Shown here one piece after another: positions 33,763 through 43,057 of a stretch of 64,000 bases of DNA. The DNA comes from Nonomuraea solani. Lineage in GTDB: Bacteria; Actinomycetota; Actinomycetes; Streptosporangiales; Streptosporangiaceae. The position numbers were made by a program, and so were the translations under genes. The notes below the pieces were generated by a model. The model was given only the letters and a program-made list of their open reading frames with translations. It had not been told where the DNA came from and did not search any database. Within the stretch, counting starts at the first letter, position 1. Each line of letters opens with the position of its first letter. The stretch is from contig NZ_FNVT01000009.1 of assembly GCF_900108335.1 (NCBI RefSeq), positions 1-64,000 on the forward strand, in the 5' to 3' direction.

Positions 33763-34707
33763 GTGCCCTTCGTGAAGATCTCAGCGGACCTCACCCTCGG
33801 CCTGGTGGTGCACCCGTCCCGGCCGGTCCTGGACTCCGTTCAGGTGATCACCCGGTACGCGCGCCGCACCGGCGCCACCGTCATCGCCCGCCGGTGCGAC
33901 GCCGAGCGGGTCGGGCCGGAGATCGCCACCGTCGCGGCCGAGGAGTTCGCCGACCAGGTGGACGGCGTGATCAGCCTCGGCGGCGACGGCACCATGCTGG
34001 GCGCGATGCGGCTGATGGTCGGCCGCCAGGTGCCGGTGCTCGGCGTCAACCACGGCCACCTGGGCTTCCTCATCGAGGTCACCCCGTCGGAGCTGGAACG
34101 GGCCCTCGACCGCCTGACCGAGGGCCGCTACACCCTCGAACCGCACAGTTGCCTGGAGGCGGGCGGCTTCACCGCGTTCAACGACATCGTGATCGCCGCC
34201 GCCGAACCGCTGTCCAGCCTGACGCTCGACCTCGAGGTCAACGGGCTGCGGCACGGCTACTACCGGGGGGACGCGGTGATCGCCTGCACGCCGACCGGCT
34301 CCACGGCCTACAACTACGCGGCGGGCGGCCCCGTCATCTCGCCGTCCGCCCCGTCCGTCGCGCTCACCCCCGTCGCGCCCATGTCCGGCATCAGCCGCTC
34401 CGTCATCCTCGGCAAGGACGACCACATCGTGCTGCGCAACCCGTCGGAGGACCGAGCGCTGCTCGTCTCCGTGGACGGCACCCCCGCCGACCCGCTGCGG
34501 CCGGGTGCCGAACTGTCCGTACGGCTGCGCGCCGACGCCGTGGACGTCGTCCGCTTCGACGCCGACACCCATTCCCAGCGCAACCGGGTCAAGCTCAGCC
34601 TGCTGGACCTGCCGCTCAGACGCGACCAGCTCGTGGAGCTCATCCCTCAACCGCTCCGCGAACAGGCCGAACGCCTGCGCCAGGCCCACATGGAGGACCC
34701 GGCGTGA
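33763..34707 (+). CDS. NAD kinase (ATP/polyphosphate-dependent)
   Basis: A 314-residue enzyme that phosphorylates NAD to NADP. The diagnostic motif is SLGGDGTMLGAMRL (GGDG at about residues 73-76), followed by GVNHGHLGFLIEV, an FNDIVIAAAE block in place of the usual NE-V/A, and TPTGSTAYNYAAGGP. The first start is GTG 33763; GTG 33772 (VKISADLTLGLVV) is also possible and has AGGTG at better spacing. The gene stands alone, without the recN or TlyA neighbours of the housekeeping ppnK, and sits behind a repressor-type palindrome. It is therefore probably a second, regulated paralogue. The stop abuts the convergent glycosidase. Confidence 0.9.
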   Translation: MPFVKISADLTLGLVVHPSRPVLDSVQVITRYARRTGATVIARRCDAERVGPEIATVAAEEFADQVDGVISLGGDGTMLGAMRLMVGRQVPVLGVNHGHLGFLIEVTPSELERALDRLTEGRYTLEPHSCLEAGGFTAFNDIVIAAAEPLSSLTLDLEVNGLRHGYYRGDAVIACTPTGSTAYNYAAGGPVISPSAPSVALTPVAPMSGISRSVILGKDDHIVLRNPSEDRALLVSVDGTPADPLRPGAELSVRLRADAVDVVRFDADTHSQRNRVKLSLLDLPLRRDQLVELIPQPLREQAERLRQAHMEDPA

Positions 34708-36450
34708 TCATGGCCGGGGCACCGCGATGCCGCCGTACCGGTCCCAGCCCTGGGAGATGCGCTCGTGGTACTTGCCGGCCTCGGCCGCGTCGCGGACCCA
34801 GTCCCACTCCCCGCTCGCCGCTGGTGCCGGATATTTCCGGATCTGCTCGGCGATGAGCCGGGCGTCGTCGAGCCCGTCCCAGATGAGCCGCCGCAGCTTG
34901 CGGGTCCTCCGCTCCACGTCCCGGACGTAGATCCGGTACCCGAAGTACGCCGCCGCGACCGCCCGGTGCAGCCTGGCGGTGAGCAAAGTCCGCTCGAAGT
35001 AGGCCGTGAGCTGCTGGAGGTGCGCGGCCGACAGGTGCCGCCGGGCCTTCGCGATGTCACGCAGCGCGCTCTCGGCCACCCGCACCCCGTGGTCCTTCTC
35101 CGCGAGCACATATCGCAGGTACGCGGGCGTCATCTGGTCGCCGGGCGTCACCCAGCCCCGGTCGAGCACGTACTGCGCCTCCCTGGCCAGCGTGGGGTCG
35201 GCCTTGCAGGAGGCGGGCGACAGATGGTTGACCACGTCGGTCCAGAAGTGGAACCGCTTGTTCACGCCGTGCCGGACATAGGTGACCGGCGGGTCGATCC
35301 ACTTGCCCGACACACTGCGGTGGTAGCTCGAACAGTACGGCTCGTAGTCCAGCCGGGAGTGGTTCGCGGTGTTCGTTCCCAGGCTGTAGAGCACCGAGGT
35401 GACGATCTCGTACGACTTCGACAGCGCCGCGGCGACGTCCCGCGCGGCCGCCTTCCCGTACGTCCTGGCCGCGAACTCCCGGTAGATCGTCCCCACGCTC
35501 ACCCGGCGATCTTCCGTGGCCCGGGCCAGCGCGTACAGGTTGATCTCGGTGGGCGTGCCGATGATGCGCGACTCGTCGTAGCGGTCGGTCCTGGCCACGT
35601 AGCCGATCACGTTCGGCAGGCTCTGGTAGTGGCGCAGCCGCCTGACGTGCTCCTCCGGCCACGCGTTCGCGATCTTCCCCTGGCCGTTGTACTCGCCCGC
35701 GGTGTCGTACTCGACGAGCACCGGGCGGTCGATCCGCGCGATCGTGGAGTCGTTCGGGTGGGTGAGGAAGAAGTCGTGCGGGGTCGCCTTGGCCATCACC
35801 TTGACGTCCGGGTTGCGGACCAGCGCGATCGCGCCGATCGTGCGCTCCATCTCCGCCGGGAAGTATCCGAACGTGCGCAGGTAGAGGCCCATCCCCCGCT
35901 CGCCGACGATGACCTCGGCGACCTGGTCGACCAGGTAGGCCAGCTTCTGCTCGGCCGTGGTGAGCTTCGCCGAGTGCTGCCGCTCCACCCGCGCGCCGGT
36001 CTCGATGAAGGTCAGCACCACCGAGTCGACGTCCGGCACCAGGTCGAGCATCTCCCGGTAGTCCTGCTTGAACCACTGCCAGAAGGCCGGATCGTCCAGG
36101 TCGATCGTGCCGTCGGGGCCGGTGCGGAACTCGGCCGGGTAGTGGTCCAGGTCGTAGAGCGAGTGGTCCCAGATCGCCACCTCGGCGATCCCGGCGTCGT
36201 GCGCGGCCGCGACGAGCCGGTTGGCCTGGGCCTGCTTGGCGGGCCGGCGCACCTCGCGCAGGTCGTGCACGATCTCGTGGCTGAGCTGCAGATGATTGAT
36301 CGCGTACGGCTTCGCGGCGGCGATCACGGCGTCGGCCCCGGCGTCACTGCCGGACAGGATCGTCCACCCGCGCACCGACCGCCCGGCCTCGGCGGGCAGC
36401 GCCACCCCGGCCGTGGCCAGCAGGATCAGGACGGCGACGAGGTGCCTCAT
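34708..36450 (-). CDS. Secreted putative glycoside hydrolase (barrel fold, alpha-glucuronidase-like)
   Basis: A 580-residue exported protein. The ATG at 36448-36450 overlaps the GH28 stop by 4 nt (ATGA). The signal peptide is MRHLVAVLILLATAGVALPA. The body has barrel-like segments: SVVLTFIETGARVERQHSAK, RPVLVEYDTAGEYNGQGKIA and IGYVARTDRYDESRIIGTPT. The EYDTAGEYNGQG segment resembles the catalytic region of GH67 alpha-glucuronidases, but I cannot assign a family. The C-terminal 200 residues are helical. It is encoded in a two-gene operon with a polygalacturonase-like enzyme, so a role in removing or cleaving uronic acids from pectin is inferred. Confidence 0.65.
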   Translation of the reverse strand: MRHLVAVLILLATAGVALPAEAGRSVRGWTILSGSDAGADAVIAAAKPYAINHLQLSHEIVHDLREVRRPAKQAQANRLVAAAHDAGIAEVAIWDHSLYDLDHYPAEFRTGPDGTIDLDDPAFWQWFKQDYREMLDLVPDVDSVVLTFIETGARVERQHSAKLTTAEQKLAYLVDQVAEVIVGERGMGLYLRTFGYFPAEMERTIGAIALVRNPDVKVMAKATPHDFFLTHPNDSTIARIDRPVLVEYDTAGEYNGQGKIANAWPEEHVRRLRHYQSLPNVIGYVARTDRYDESRIIGTPTEINLYALARATEDRRVSVGTIYREFAARTYGKAAARDVAAALSKSYEIVTSVLYSLGTNTANHSRLDYEPYCSSYHRSVSGKWIDPPVTYVRHGVNKRFHFWTDVVNHLSPASCKADPTLAREAQYVLDRGWVTPGDQMTPAYLRYVLAEKDHGVRVAESALRDIAKARRHLSAAHLQQLTAYFERTLLTARLHRAVAAAYFGYRIYVRDVERRTRKLRRLIWDGLDDARLIAEQIRKYPAPAASGEWDWVRDAAEAGKYHERISQGWDRYGGIAVPRP

Positions 36451-37874
36451 CGCTCCACACCGTTCACGAACACCTTGCGCAGGCTCAGGCCGTCGGTGTA
36501 GGCGATCTTGTCGGGGCCGGCGATGTTCGTGAACACGCACTTCTCCAGGCGGACCCCGGTCAGGTGGTCGGTCTCCAGGCCGACGAGGTTGAGCACGGCA
36601 GCGGCGCCGTCGATCCTGGTCCGCTCCATCCGGATGTCGCGCACCGACACCGGCTCGGAGCCGCCCTCGTTGCTGTTGTAGGCCATGTTGACGAAGATCA
36701 CCTCGCGCTCCACGCCCCGGCCGGTGAAGTCGCGGACGTGGACGCCCTCGATGAAGGCGCCACGCTTCTTGCTGGCCTTGATGTAGACCGGGTATTTCAC
36801 CGGGTGGTTGCCGGGGAAGTCCGGCGAGTTGATCTCGCAGCGCTCGGCGAAGACGTCGCGGACGCCGCCCGACATCTCGCTGCCGACCGTGATGCCGCCC
36901 CAGCGGCCGGAGAAGTGGCAGTCCTGGACGACGATGTTCTCGCTGGGCACGCCCACCCTGCGGCCGTCGGCGTCACGTCCCGACTTGACCGCCACGCAGT
37001 CGTCGTTGGTGTTGAAGCGGCAGTGGTGGATGTGCACGTACGACGACGACTCCGGGTCGCAGCCGTCGGTGTTGTACAGGGTGCTGACGACGGTGATGCC
37101 CCGCACGGTGACGTTGGTGCACAGGACGGGGTTCACGGTCCACATGGGCGGTTCGAGGATCGTGACGCCATCCACCAAGATGTCCCGACATTTCACGAAC
37201 TGCACCATGGCGGGGCGCAGGTGGTGCCCGGCCCCGAACACGCGCTGCCCGACCGGCACGCCGTCGTCGCCCATCTTGCGCAGCGCCCGCTGGTCGGCGC
37301 CCTGAGGGCCGCCGTTGGCGTACCAGCTCTCCCAGGGGCCCTTCCTGGCCTGGCCGTCGAGCGTGCCCCTGCCCGTGATCGCGATGTTCCGCTGCCCGTG
37401 GGCGTACACGAAAGGGCTGTAGTTGTAGCATTCCGTGCCCTCCCACCGGGTGAAGACCACCGGCAGGTACGCGTCCGGGTCGGTGCTGAAGGCGATCACC
37501 GCGCCCTCGGACACGTGCAGCTCGACGTTGCTCAGCAGGTGGACGGCACCGGTGAGGAAGCGCCCCGGCGGCACCACGACCCGGCCGCCGCCGCTGCGAT
37601 GGCACTCGGCGATCGCCGCCCGGAACGCCGCCGTGCAGTCGGTCGTGCCGTCTCCCACGGCGCCGAAGGCGGTGATCTCCCACCGCCGCCTCGGGAACCG
37701 GGGAGGCCGGATCTTCCGCAGGATGTCCGGGACCTTGCGCCAGGGGCCGGAGCGCCCGGACTCGGCCACCGCCGGGCCGGCGCCGGGAACGAGGGTGGCC
37801 GCGGCGAGAACCCCACCGGCCTTGAGCAGAGAGCGTCGAGAGGACACGGTCACCACCGAGGGTTGTGGAGACAT
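36447..37874 (-). CDS. Tat-exported GH28 polygalacturonase-like enzyme
   Basis: A 475-residue right-handed beta-helix hydrolase. A twin-arginine signal (SSRRSLLKAGGVLAAATLVP) indicates folded export. GH28 motifs: the N-terminal FGAVGDGTTDCTAAFRAAI of pectin-acting beta-helix enzymes, LYNTDGCDPES with the first catalytic Asp, and NTNDDCVAVKSGRDADG with the catalytic Asp pair. GGITVGSEMSGG replaces the G-H-G loop and YIKAS stands near the usual R-I-K. The GSEMSGG form is typical of exo-acting and rhamnogalacturonan-side enzymes. The start is the ATG at 37872-37874. It is first in an operon with the barrel glycosidase at 34708. Confidence 0.88.
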   Translation of the reverse strand: MSPQPSVVTVSSRRSLLKAGGVLAAATLVPGAGPAVAESGRSGPWRKVPDILRKIRPPRFPRRRWEITAFGAVGDGTTDCTAAFRAAIAECHRSGGGRVVVPPGRFLTGAVHLLSNVELHVSEGAVIAFSTDPDAYLPVVFTRWEGTECYNYSPFVYAHGQRNIAITGRGTLDGQARKGPWESWYANGGPQGADQRALRKMGDDGVPVGQRVFGAGHHLRPAMVQFVKCRDILVDGVTILEPPMWTVNPVLCTNVTVRGITVVSTLYNTDGCDPESSSYVHIHHCRFNTNDDCVAVKSGRDADGRRVGVPSENIVVQDCHFSGRWGGITVGSEMSGGVRDVFAERCEINSPDFPGNHPVKYPVYIKASKKRGAFIEGVHVRDFTGRGVEREVIFVNMAYNSNEGGSEPVSVRDIRMERTRIDGAAAVLNLVGLETDHLTGVRLEKCVFTNIAGPDKIAYTDGLSLRKVFVNGVER

Positions 37875-37932
37875 CGGATCTCTGGAGCGTAGATGGCCGA
37901 CCGGACGAATTCAATTCTTGACGAAACTAATT

Positions 37933-37963
37933 CGGGCGGTCCGCGGATCACGCGGACCGCCCG
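37933..37963 (-). terminator. Hairpin terminator of the sugar-dehydrogenase gene
   Basis: A perfect 13-bp stem (CGGGCGGTCCGCG / CGCGGACCGCCCG) with a 5-nt loop starts just after the stop at 37968 on the minus strand, followed by an AT-rich tail. Confidence 0.7.
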
Positions 37964-37967
37964 GACG

Positions 37968-39851
37968 TCAGCGGGTTCCCGTCACCTTCCAGATCTTGCC
38001 GTTGGCCTTGGACAAGATGAACAGGTCACCGGCCCTGTCCATGCCGATGCGCAGGTCGACCCGGTCGTCTCCGGCCAGGGTCCGCATGGTCACCAGGGTG
38101 CCGGCGGCGTTGTAGAGCTTGAGCTGGTAGAGCGGTGCCAGGTCGGTGCCGCCACGCGTCATTTCGGCCTCGTTGGTGGCGAAGACCCAGCCCTGGACGA
38201 GGTCGCCGAAGATGTACTTGCCCCGCAGGGCGGTCAGCGGGCCCCGGTAGACGAAGCCGCCCGCGATGGCCCGGCCGAGGTCGCCCGTGCAGCCGGGCGG
38301 GCCGTTGTGGTCGTAGGCGGCGACCGGGTAGGTGTAGCCGAGCTGGGCGTCGTTGGCGGGCAGCGGGTAGAGGTAGCAGGGCTCGCCGCGGTCGAAGACG
38401 AACGCGCCCTCGCGCTCGCTCCAGCCGAGGTTGTCGCCCGGCCGCACGTCGTAGACGCCCTCGATGTCGTGCTCGCCGATGTGGCCCAGGAACATGCGGC
38501 CGGTGCCGCCGCGGTCCCAGCCGAAGCGGTGCGGGTCGCGCATGCCGAGGGCGTAGATCTCGCCGAGCGTGCCCGGCCGGCCGATGAACGGGTTGCTCGC
38601 CGGGATGCCGTACCGGCCGTTCGTGCTGTTGGTGCCGCGCGGGTCGATCCGCAGGATCTTGCCGAAGGGCTGGTTGCGCTGCTGCGGCACGGTGCTGGAG
38701 ACGCCGATGCCGCCGTCGCCGACCGCGACGTACAGCAGGCCGTGGTCGGGGCCGCCAGGGGCGGCGTTCGGGTTGAAGTCGATCTGCTGGACGGCGTGGA
38801 TGTAGGTGCCGAAGCCGAGCCGCAGCAGTTGCCTGCGGGTGCCGCTGAAGGTGGCGGCGGCGGGGTTGGCCGCCGTCCACTCGGTGACCACGCTCTGCAC
38901 GACGGCGTTCGGCTGGGTCCAGTCGGCCGGTTGCGAGGTCAGCGCGTTGAACGCCTCGCTGTGGACGGTGTAGAAGCGGCCGTTTGCGGCGAACTCCGGA
39001 TGGAAGGCCACGAAGCCGAGACCGCTGCCCAGGCCGCGGCCGGAGAAGAAGTTCGACCCCACGGTGGCGCGCACGTCGAGGTAGGTGGCCGGCGGGCCGC
39101 CGTTCGGGGGCATTGTGTACAGCCTGCCGTTGAGGTCGGGCACGACCCTGCGCCCGTCGGCGAGCTGGCTGAGGTGGTTGATCCTGGCGTGCCGCATCAG
39201 CCGGGCGTCGGTGGGGGTGGGCACCGGCTCGGATCGGGGGAACTGGGCGTATTCGGTGAGCACCAGCCCGAGGTCGGCCTGGATGGGGTTCTGCGGGATG
39301 GGGTCCGCGATCGGGCCGTCGCCCGGCGGGGCGCCGACCGTGAGCGCGTCGATGTTGGCCAGGCCGCCCGAGGTGGTGGCGGTGATGCGGATGACGTTGG
39401 CGCCCGCGTTGAGCGTCGCCGAGACCGTCTCGTTGCTCCAGGTGGTCCACGCTCCGGTGGCGGCGAACCGGGGGGTGGAGTGGGTGGCGCCGTTGACGGT
39501 GAGGGTGGCGGGGCGCGCGGCCGTGCCGCCGTTGGCGTACCTGAAGGCCAGGTCGGTGCTCCCGGCGGCCTCGGCCTGTACGGTGAACTCCACCGCCGGG
39601 CCGACGGCGTTGGCGCTGTTGACGAAGCCGGTGCCGGAGTAGCCCGCGTGCTCGCTCTCGACCACGCCGTTGACGATGGCCGCGTTCTCGGCCTCGTAGA
39701 CGACGGAGGCGGCGGCTGCGGTGGTGACGGTGGTGGCTGCGCTGGCTGTGGCAGTGGCGCCGGCTGTGGCGCCGGCTGTGGCGGTGGCGGTTTGACTTGG
39801 CCAGGCCAGCAGGCCGGCCACCAGGAGAGCGACCGGCAGTGTTCTGTGCAT
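37968..39851 (-). CDS. Secreted CBM35/6-like plus PQQ-type sugar dehydrogenase
   Basis: A 627-residue exported protein with a Sec signal (MHRTLPVALLVAGLLAWPSQ) and an Ala/Thr-rich linker. Residues 48-173 form a CBM35/CBM6-like module with VYEAENAAIVNGV, SGTGFVNSANAVG and a closing NIDALTVGAP. Residues 190-627 are a glucose/sorbosone-dehydrogenase-type six-bladed propeller: ADGRRVVPDLNGRLYTM, LGFVAFHPEFAANGRFYTVH, LYVAVGDGGIGVSSTVPQQ, GKILRIDPRGTNS and GMRDPHRFGWDRG. Such enzymes oxidise sugars with PQQ or act on polysaccharide ends. The gene is divergent from the lyase/GH97 operon across a palindromic site and lies within the pectin locus, pointing to the same polymer. Confidence 0.85.
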   Translation of the reverse strand: MHRTLPVALLVAGLLAWPSQTATATAGATAGATATASAATTVTTAAAASVVYEAENAAIVNGVVESEHAGYSGTGFVNSANAVGPAVEFTVQAEAAGSTDLAFRYANGGTAARPATLTVNGATHSTPRFAATGAWTTWSNETVSATLNAGANVIRITATTSGGLANIDALTVGAPPGDGPIADPIPQNPIQADLGLVLTEYAQFPRSEPVPTPTDARLMRHARINHLSQLADGRRVVPDLNGRLYTMPPNGGPPATYLDVRATVGSNFFSGRGLGSGLGFVAFHPEFAANGRFYTVHSEAFNALTSQPADWTQPNAVVQSVVTEWTAANPAAATFSGTRRQLLRLGFGTYIHAVQQIDFNPNAAPGGPDHGLLYVAVGDGGIGVSSTVPQQRNQPFGKILRIDPRGTNSTNGRYGIPASNPFIGRPGTLGEIYALGMRDPHRFGWDRGGTGRMFLGHIGEHDIEGVYDVRPGDNLGWSEREGAFVFDRGEPCYLYPLPANDAQLGYTYPVAAYDHNGPPGCTGDLGRAIAGGFVYRGPLTALRGKYIFGDLVQGWVFATNEAEMTRGGTDLAPLYQLKLYNAAGTLVTMRTLAGDDRVDLRIGMDRAGDLFILSKANGKIWKVTGTR

Positions 39852-39933
39852 GAACGGCCCTTCCGCTGAAAATGGGACCTCTCCCGTGGAGATCGCACGG
39901 ACTCCACGCGACGTTTCGAAGGCCCTCGGAGGT

Positions 39934-39948
39934 TAGGAAACTTTCCTA
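39934..39948. promoter_or_regulatory. Perfect 15-bp palindrome between divergent secreted-enzyme genes
   Basis: TAGGAAACTTTCCTA lies in the gap between the sugar dehydrogenase and the alginate-lyase-fold gene, next to a TTGACT -35-like hexamer at 39955. It fits an operator for a ROK- or LacI-type carbohydrate regulator; that class is inferred from form only. Confidence 0.55.
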
Positions 39949-40021
39949 TAAACCTTGACTCGCGATTCAACGGCTGGCTTGATGTTGGTCAAACACCCGA
40001 TGTCTAGAGAAGGAGCCCGCC

Positions 40022-41173
40022 GTGCGACTCCGCCTCATCCTGACCGTGTCATCCCTCGTCGGGGCGATGCTCGCCGTGCCGGCGCACGCGACCGCCGCCG
40101 CGTTCAACCACCCGGGCGTACTCGTCAGCCGGCCCCAGCTCGACCACGTCAAGGCCAACCTGGGCAACGAGCCGTGGAAGTCGGCCTGGGCCGCCCTGCG
40201 CGCCAGCTCCTTCGCCTCGCTGTCGTGGACGGCCAAGCCGCGCGCCACCGTGGAGTGCGGGCCCTCGTCCAACCCCGACCTCGGATGCTCCGACGAGCGT
40301 AAGGACGGCATGGCGGCGTACACGCACGCCCTGCAGTGGTATCTGACCCAGGACGCCCGCTACGCGCAGAAGGCCATCCAGATCATGGACGCCTGGTCCG
40401 CCGTCATCTCCCAGCACATCGGGCACAACGCCCCGTTGCAGACCGGCTGGGCAGGCGCCAACTTCTCCAGGGCCGCCGAGCTGATCAAGCACACCTACAC
40501 CGGCTGGCCCGGCGCCGCCCGCTTCGCCACCAAGCTGCGCGACGTCTACCTGCCGACCGTGATCGCGGGCAGCCCCAACACCAACGGCAACTGGGAGCTG
40601 ATCATGACGGACGCCGCCATCGGCATCGCCGTCCATCTCGACGACCAGGCCGCCTTCGACCGGGCGGTGCGGACCTGGCGCGGGCGGGTGCCCGCCTACA
40701 TGTACCTGACCACCGACGGCGCGCTGCCCAAGTCGCCTCCCGGGAGCAGGTACGACACCCGCGACGAGCTCATCGACTACTGGCAGGGCCAGTCCACCTT
40801 CGTCAACGGGCTGGCCCAGGAGACCTGCCGCGACTTCGGCCACACCGGCTGGGGCATCGCGGCGGCGGTCCACGTCGCGGAGACAGCCCGCCACCAGGGC
40901 CTCGACCTGTACACCGAGGCCAAGGACCGGCTGCGGCACGCGATGGGCTTCCACGCCGGGCTGCAGCTCGGCGAGCCGGTGCCGTCGTCGTTGTGCGGCG
41001 GGTCGGTCACCCTGGGCCTCGGGCCCACGTTCGAGGTCGGCTTCAACGCCCTGCGCAACCGCATGGGCATCGGCATGGCGCGCACCCAGCGGCTGGTCGA
41101 GCAGGGCCGCCCGGCGGGGACCACGCACTTCCTGGGCTGGGAGACGCTCACTCACGCCGAGAATCCCGCATAG
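40022..41173 (+). CDS. Secreted alginate-lyase-superfamily protein
   Basis: A 383-residue exported enzyme. The GTG at 40022 follows GAAGGAG. The signal peptide is RLRLILTVSSLVGAMLAVPA with the AxA site at AHATAAA. The mature protein is a helical toroid of the alginate-lyase superfamily. It begins FNHPGVLVSRPQLDHVKANL, has NGNWELIMTDAAIGIAVHLD (the Asn-Trp-type active-site region) and RDFGHTGWGIAAAVHVAETA with the likely catalytic His. Substrate is a uronate-containing polysaccharide by family; pectin is favoured by context. The stop is immediately followed by the GH97 start, so the two are co-translated. Confidence 0.82.
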   Translation: MRLRLILTVSSLVGAMLAVPAHATAAAFNHPGVLVSRPQLDHVKANLGNEPWKSAWAALRASSFASLSWTAKPRATVECGPSSNPDLGCSDERKDGMAAYTHALQWYLTQDARYAQKAIQIMDAWSAVISQHIGHNAPLQTGWAGANFSRAAELIKHTYTGWPGAARFATKLRDVYLPTVIAGSPNTNGNWELIMTDAAIGIAVHLDDQAAFDRAVRTWRGRVPAYMYLTTDGALPKSPPGSRYDTRDELIDYWQGQSTFVNGLAQETCRDFGHTGWGIAAAVHVAETARHQGLDLYTEAKDRLRHAMGFHAGLQLGEPVPSSLCGGSVTLGLGPTFEVGFNALRNRMGIGMARTQRLVEQGRPAGTTHFLGWETLTHAENPA

Positions 41174-43009
41174 ATGAACTGGCTGCTCACCGGTGCCATG
41201 GTCGCCGGCCTCCTGATCGCTCCCGCCGCTTCGCCCGCCACCTGGACCGTCGAGGCCCCCGGAGGCGGGCCCGCCGCCACCGTCCGCCTCGACGAGCACG
41301 GCAGCCCGTCCGTGAGCGTGTCGCGGGACGGGGCGACGGTGCTCGACCCCAGCCCGCTCGGTCTCACCACGGAACAGGCGGACCTCACCACCGGCCTGAG
41401 CCTCACCGGCCGCTCCAGCCGGATCGTGGTCGAGAAGTACGCCACCACGGCCGGGAAACGCCTCAAGCGCATGTCCGTGATGAAGGAGTCCCGCTTCCGC
41501 CTCACCCGTGGCGACTCCCGGCTCGACCTGGTCGTCAGGGCCGCCCGTGACGGCGTCGCCTACCGCTACGAGCTGCCCGGCGCGGGTGCCGTCGTCGGTG
41601 AGGCGTCGGCGTTCGCCGTTCCCGGCGGGTCCACCGCCTGGCTGGCCGGGCATCGCCGCGACTACGAGAACCCGTTCATCCGGTACGCCGACGTGCCCGC
41701 GGCCGAGTATCAGATGCCCGCCCTGTTCAGGGCCGGCCGGGATTACCTCCTGCTGGCGGAGTCGGCGCTGGACGGCTCGTACACCGGGCCGCGCCTGGTG
41801 CACGACCAGAGCACGTACAAGATCGCCCTCTGGGACGCGCGCGTTCCCTATACCGGCGGCCTGGTCACGCCGTGGCGGGTCATGATCACAGGTGATCTGG
41901 CGACCGTCACCGAGTCCACCCTGGTCGACGACCTGGCGCCCGGCTCCCGGATCGCCGACCCGTCGTGGGTCAGGCCGGGCAAGGTGCTCTGGAGCTGGCT
42001 CGCCGGGGGCCGCCCCGTCCAGCAGAGCCTGGAGCGCCAGAAGGAGTTCGTCGACTACGCCGCACAACACGGCTGGCCGTACGTGCTGGTCGACGCCGGC
42101 TGGTACGACGACCCGGTCACCGGCGAACGGGCCTGGACGGATCGGACGGCCGAGTTCACCTGGATCCCCCAGCTCGTCGACTACGGCCGGGCGCGCGGCG
42201 TCGGCGTCATGACGTGGCTGCGGTTCTCCGACTTCGACAGCCCCGACGAGCGCGTCCAACGTTTCGGGCTGCTGCGCCAATGGGGTGTCAAGGGCGTCAA
42301 GCTGGACTTCATCGACTCCGAGGCGCAGGAGCGGCTGCGGTGGTACGACGAGACGCTGCGGGACCTGGCCGACAACCGTCTCATGGTCAACTTCCACGGC
42401 TCGACCGTGCCCAAGGGGATCAACCGGACCTGGCCGCACGTGATGACCATGGAAGGGGTGCACGGCGCGGAGAAGTCGTCGAACCTGACGACCAGCCATC
42501 TAGCGGCGCTGCCGTACACGAGGAACCAGATCGGTTCCATGGACTACACGCCCATGGCGTTCCAGCGGGGCAGCCGCCCCACCTCGGACGCGCACGAGCT
42601 GGCGTTGTCGGTGCTGTTCGAGTCGGGGCTGCAGAACCTGGCCGGATCGCTGGACGCCTACCGTGCGCGGCCGGAGGCGGAGCGCTTCCTCGACCAGGTG
42701 CCCGCCATCTGGGATGAGACGCGGCTATTGTCCGGGACGCCCGCCGAGCACACGGTGATGGCCAGGCGAAGCGGCGACCGCTGGTTCATCGGCGCCGGGG
42801 TCTCCGGGGCGGCCAGGACGCTCCAGGTGCCGGCGGGCTTCCTGCGAGGACGATGGCTGGTCGAGGTGACCGTTGACGGCGCCGGCGGTCTCGTCCGCCA
42901 GGCCCATGTGGTGCGCGGCGGGCCACTGGCGGTGCAGGTCGCGGCGGAGGGCGGTTTCGCCGCGATCGCGTGCCGCTGGCGGCCGGGCCTGACGACCTGC
43001 GCACGGTGA
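41174..43009 (+). CDS. Secreted GH97 alpha-glycosidase
   Basis: A 611-residue exported glycosidase starting directly after the previous stop. The signal region is MNWLLTGAMVAGLLIAPAAS. The N-terminal beta-sandwich (about 25-265) and barrel (about 275-510) match GH97: WSWLAGGRPVQQSLERQKEF, YVLVDAGWYDD, GVKGVKLDFIDSEAQERLRW with the barrel Asp, VNFHGSTVPKGINRTWPHVM and MEGVHGAEKS. A C-terminal beta-domain follows. GH97 includes inverting alpha-glucosidases and retaining alpha-galactosidases. The KLDF Asp fits the retaining galactosidase nucleophile, suited to trimming pectin side chains. A strong terminator follows. Confidence 0.88.
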   Translation: MNWLLTGAMVAGLLIAPAASPATWTVEAPGGGPAATVRLDEHGSPSVSVSRDGATVLDPSPLGLTTEQADLTTGLSLTGRSSRIVVEKYATTAGKRLKRMSVMKESRFRLTRGDSRLDLVVRAARDGVAYRYELPGAGAVVGEASAFAVPGGSTAWLAGHRRDYENPFIRYADVPAAEYQMPALFRAGRDYLLLAESALDGSYTGPRLVHDQSTYKIALWDARVPYTGGLVTPWRVMITGDLATVTESTLVDDLAPGSRIADPSWVRPGKVLWSWLAGGRPVQQSLERQKEFVDYAAQHGWPYVLVDAGWYDDPVTGERAWTDRTAEFTWIPQLVDYGRARGVGVMTWLRFSDFDSPDERVQRFGLLRQWGVKGVKLDFIDSEAQERLRWYDETLRDLADNRLMVNFHGSTVPKGINRTWPHVMTMEGVHGAEKSSNLTTSHLAALPYTRNQIGSMDYTPMAFQRGSRPTSDAHELALSVLFESGLQNLAGSLDAYRARPEAERFLDQVPAIWDETRLLSGTPAEHTVMARRSGDRWFIGAGVSGAARTLQVPAGFLRGRWLVEVTVDGAGGLVRQAHVVRGGPLAVQVAAEGGFAAIACRWRPGLTTCAR

Positions 43010-43013
43010 GAAC

Positions 43014-43050
43014 TCCTCCGGTACGACGGGCCGCCCGTCGTACCGGAGGA
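43014..43050. terminator. Bidirectional terminator between GH97 and the importer operon
   Basis: A perfect 17-bp inverted repeat with a CCG loop sits between two convergent stops (43009 and 43058). Confidence 0.85.
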
Positions 43051-43057
43051 ACCCTGA

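Noticed and set aside
33763-33771. Choosing GTG 33763 with certainty as NAD kinase start
   Set aside because: GTG 33772 has equally good or better ribosome-site spacing, so the start is left open.
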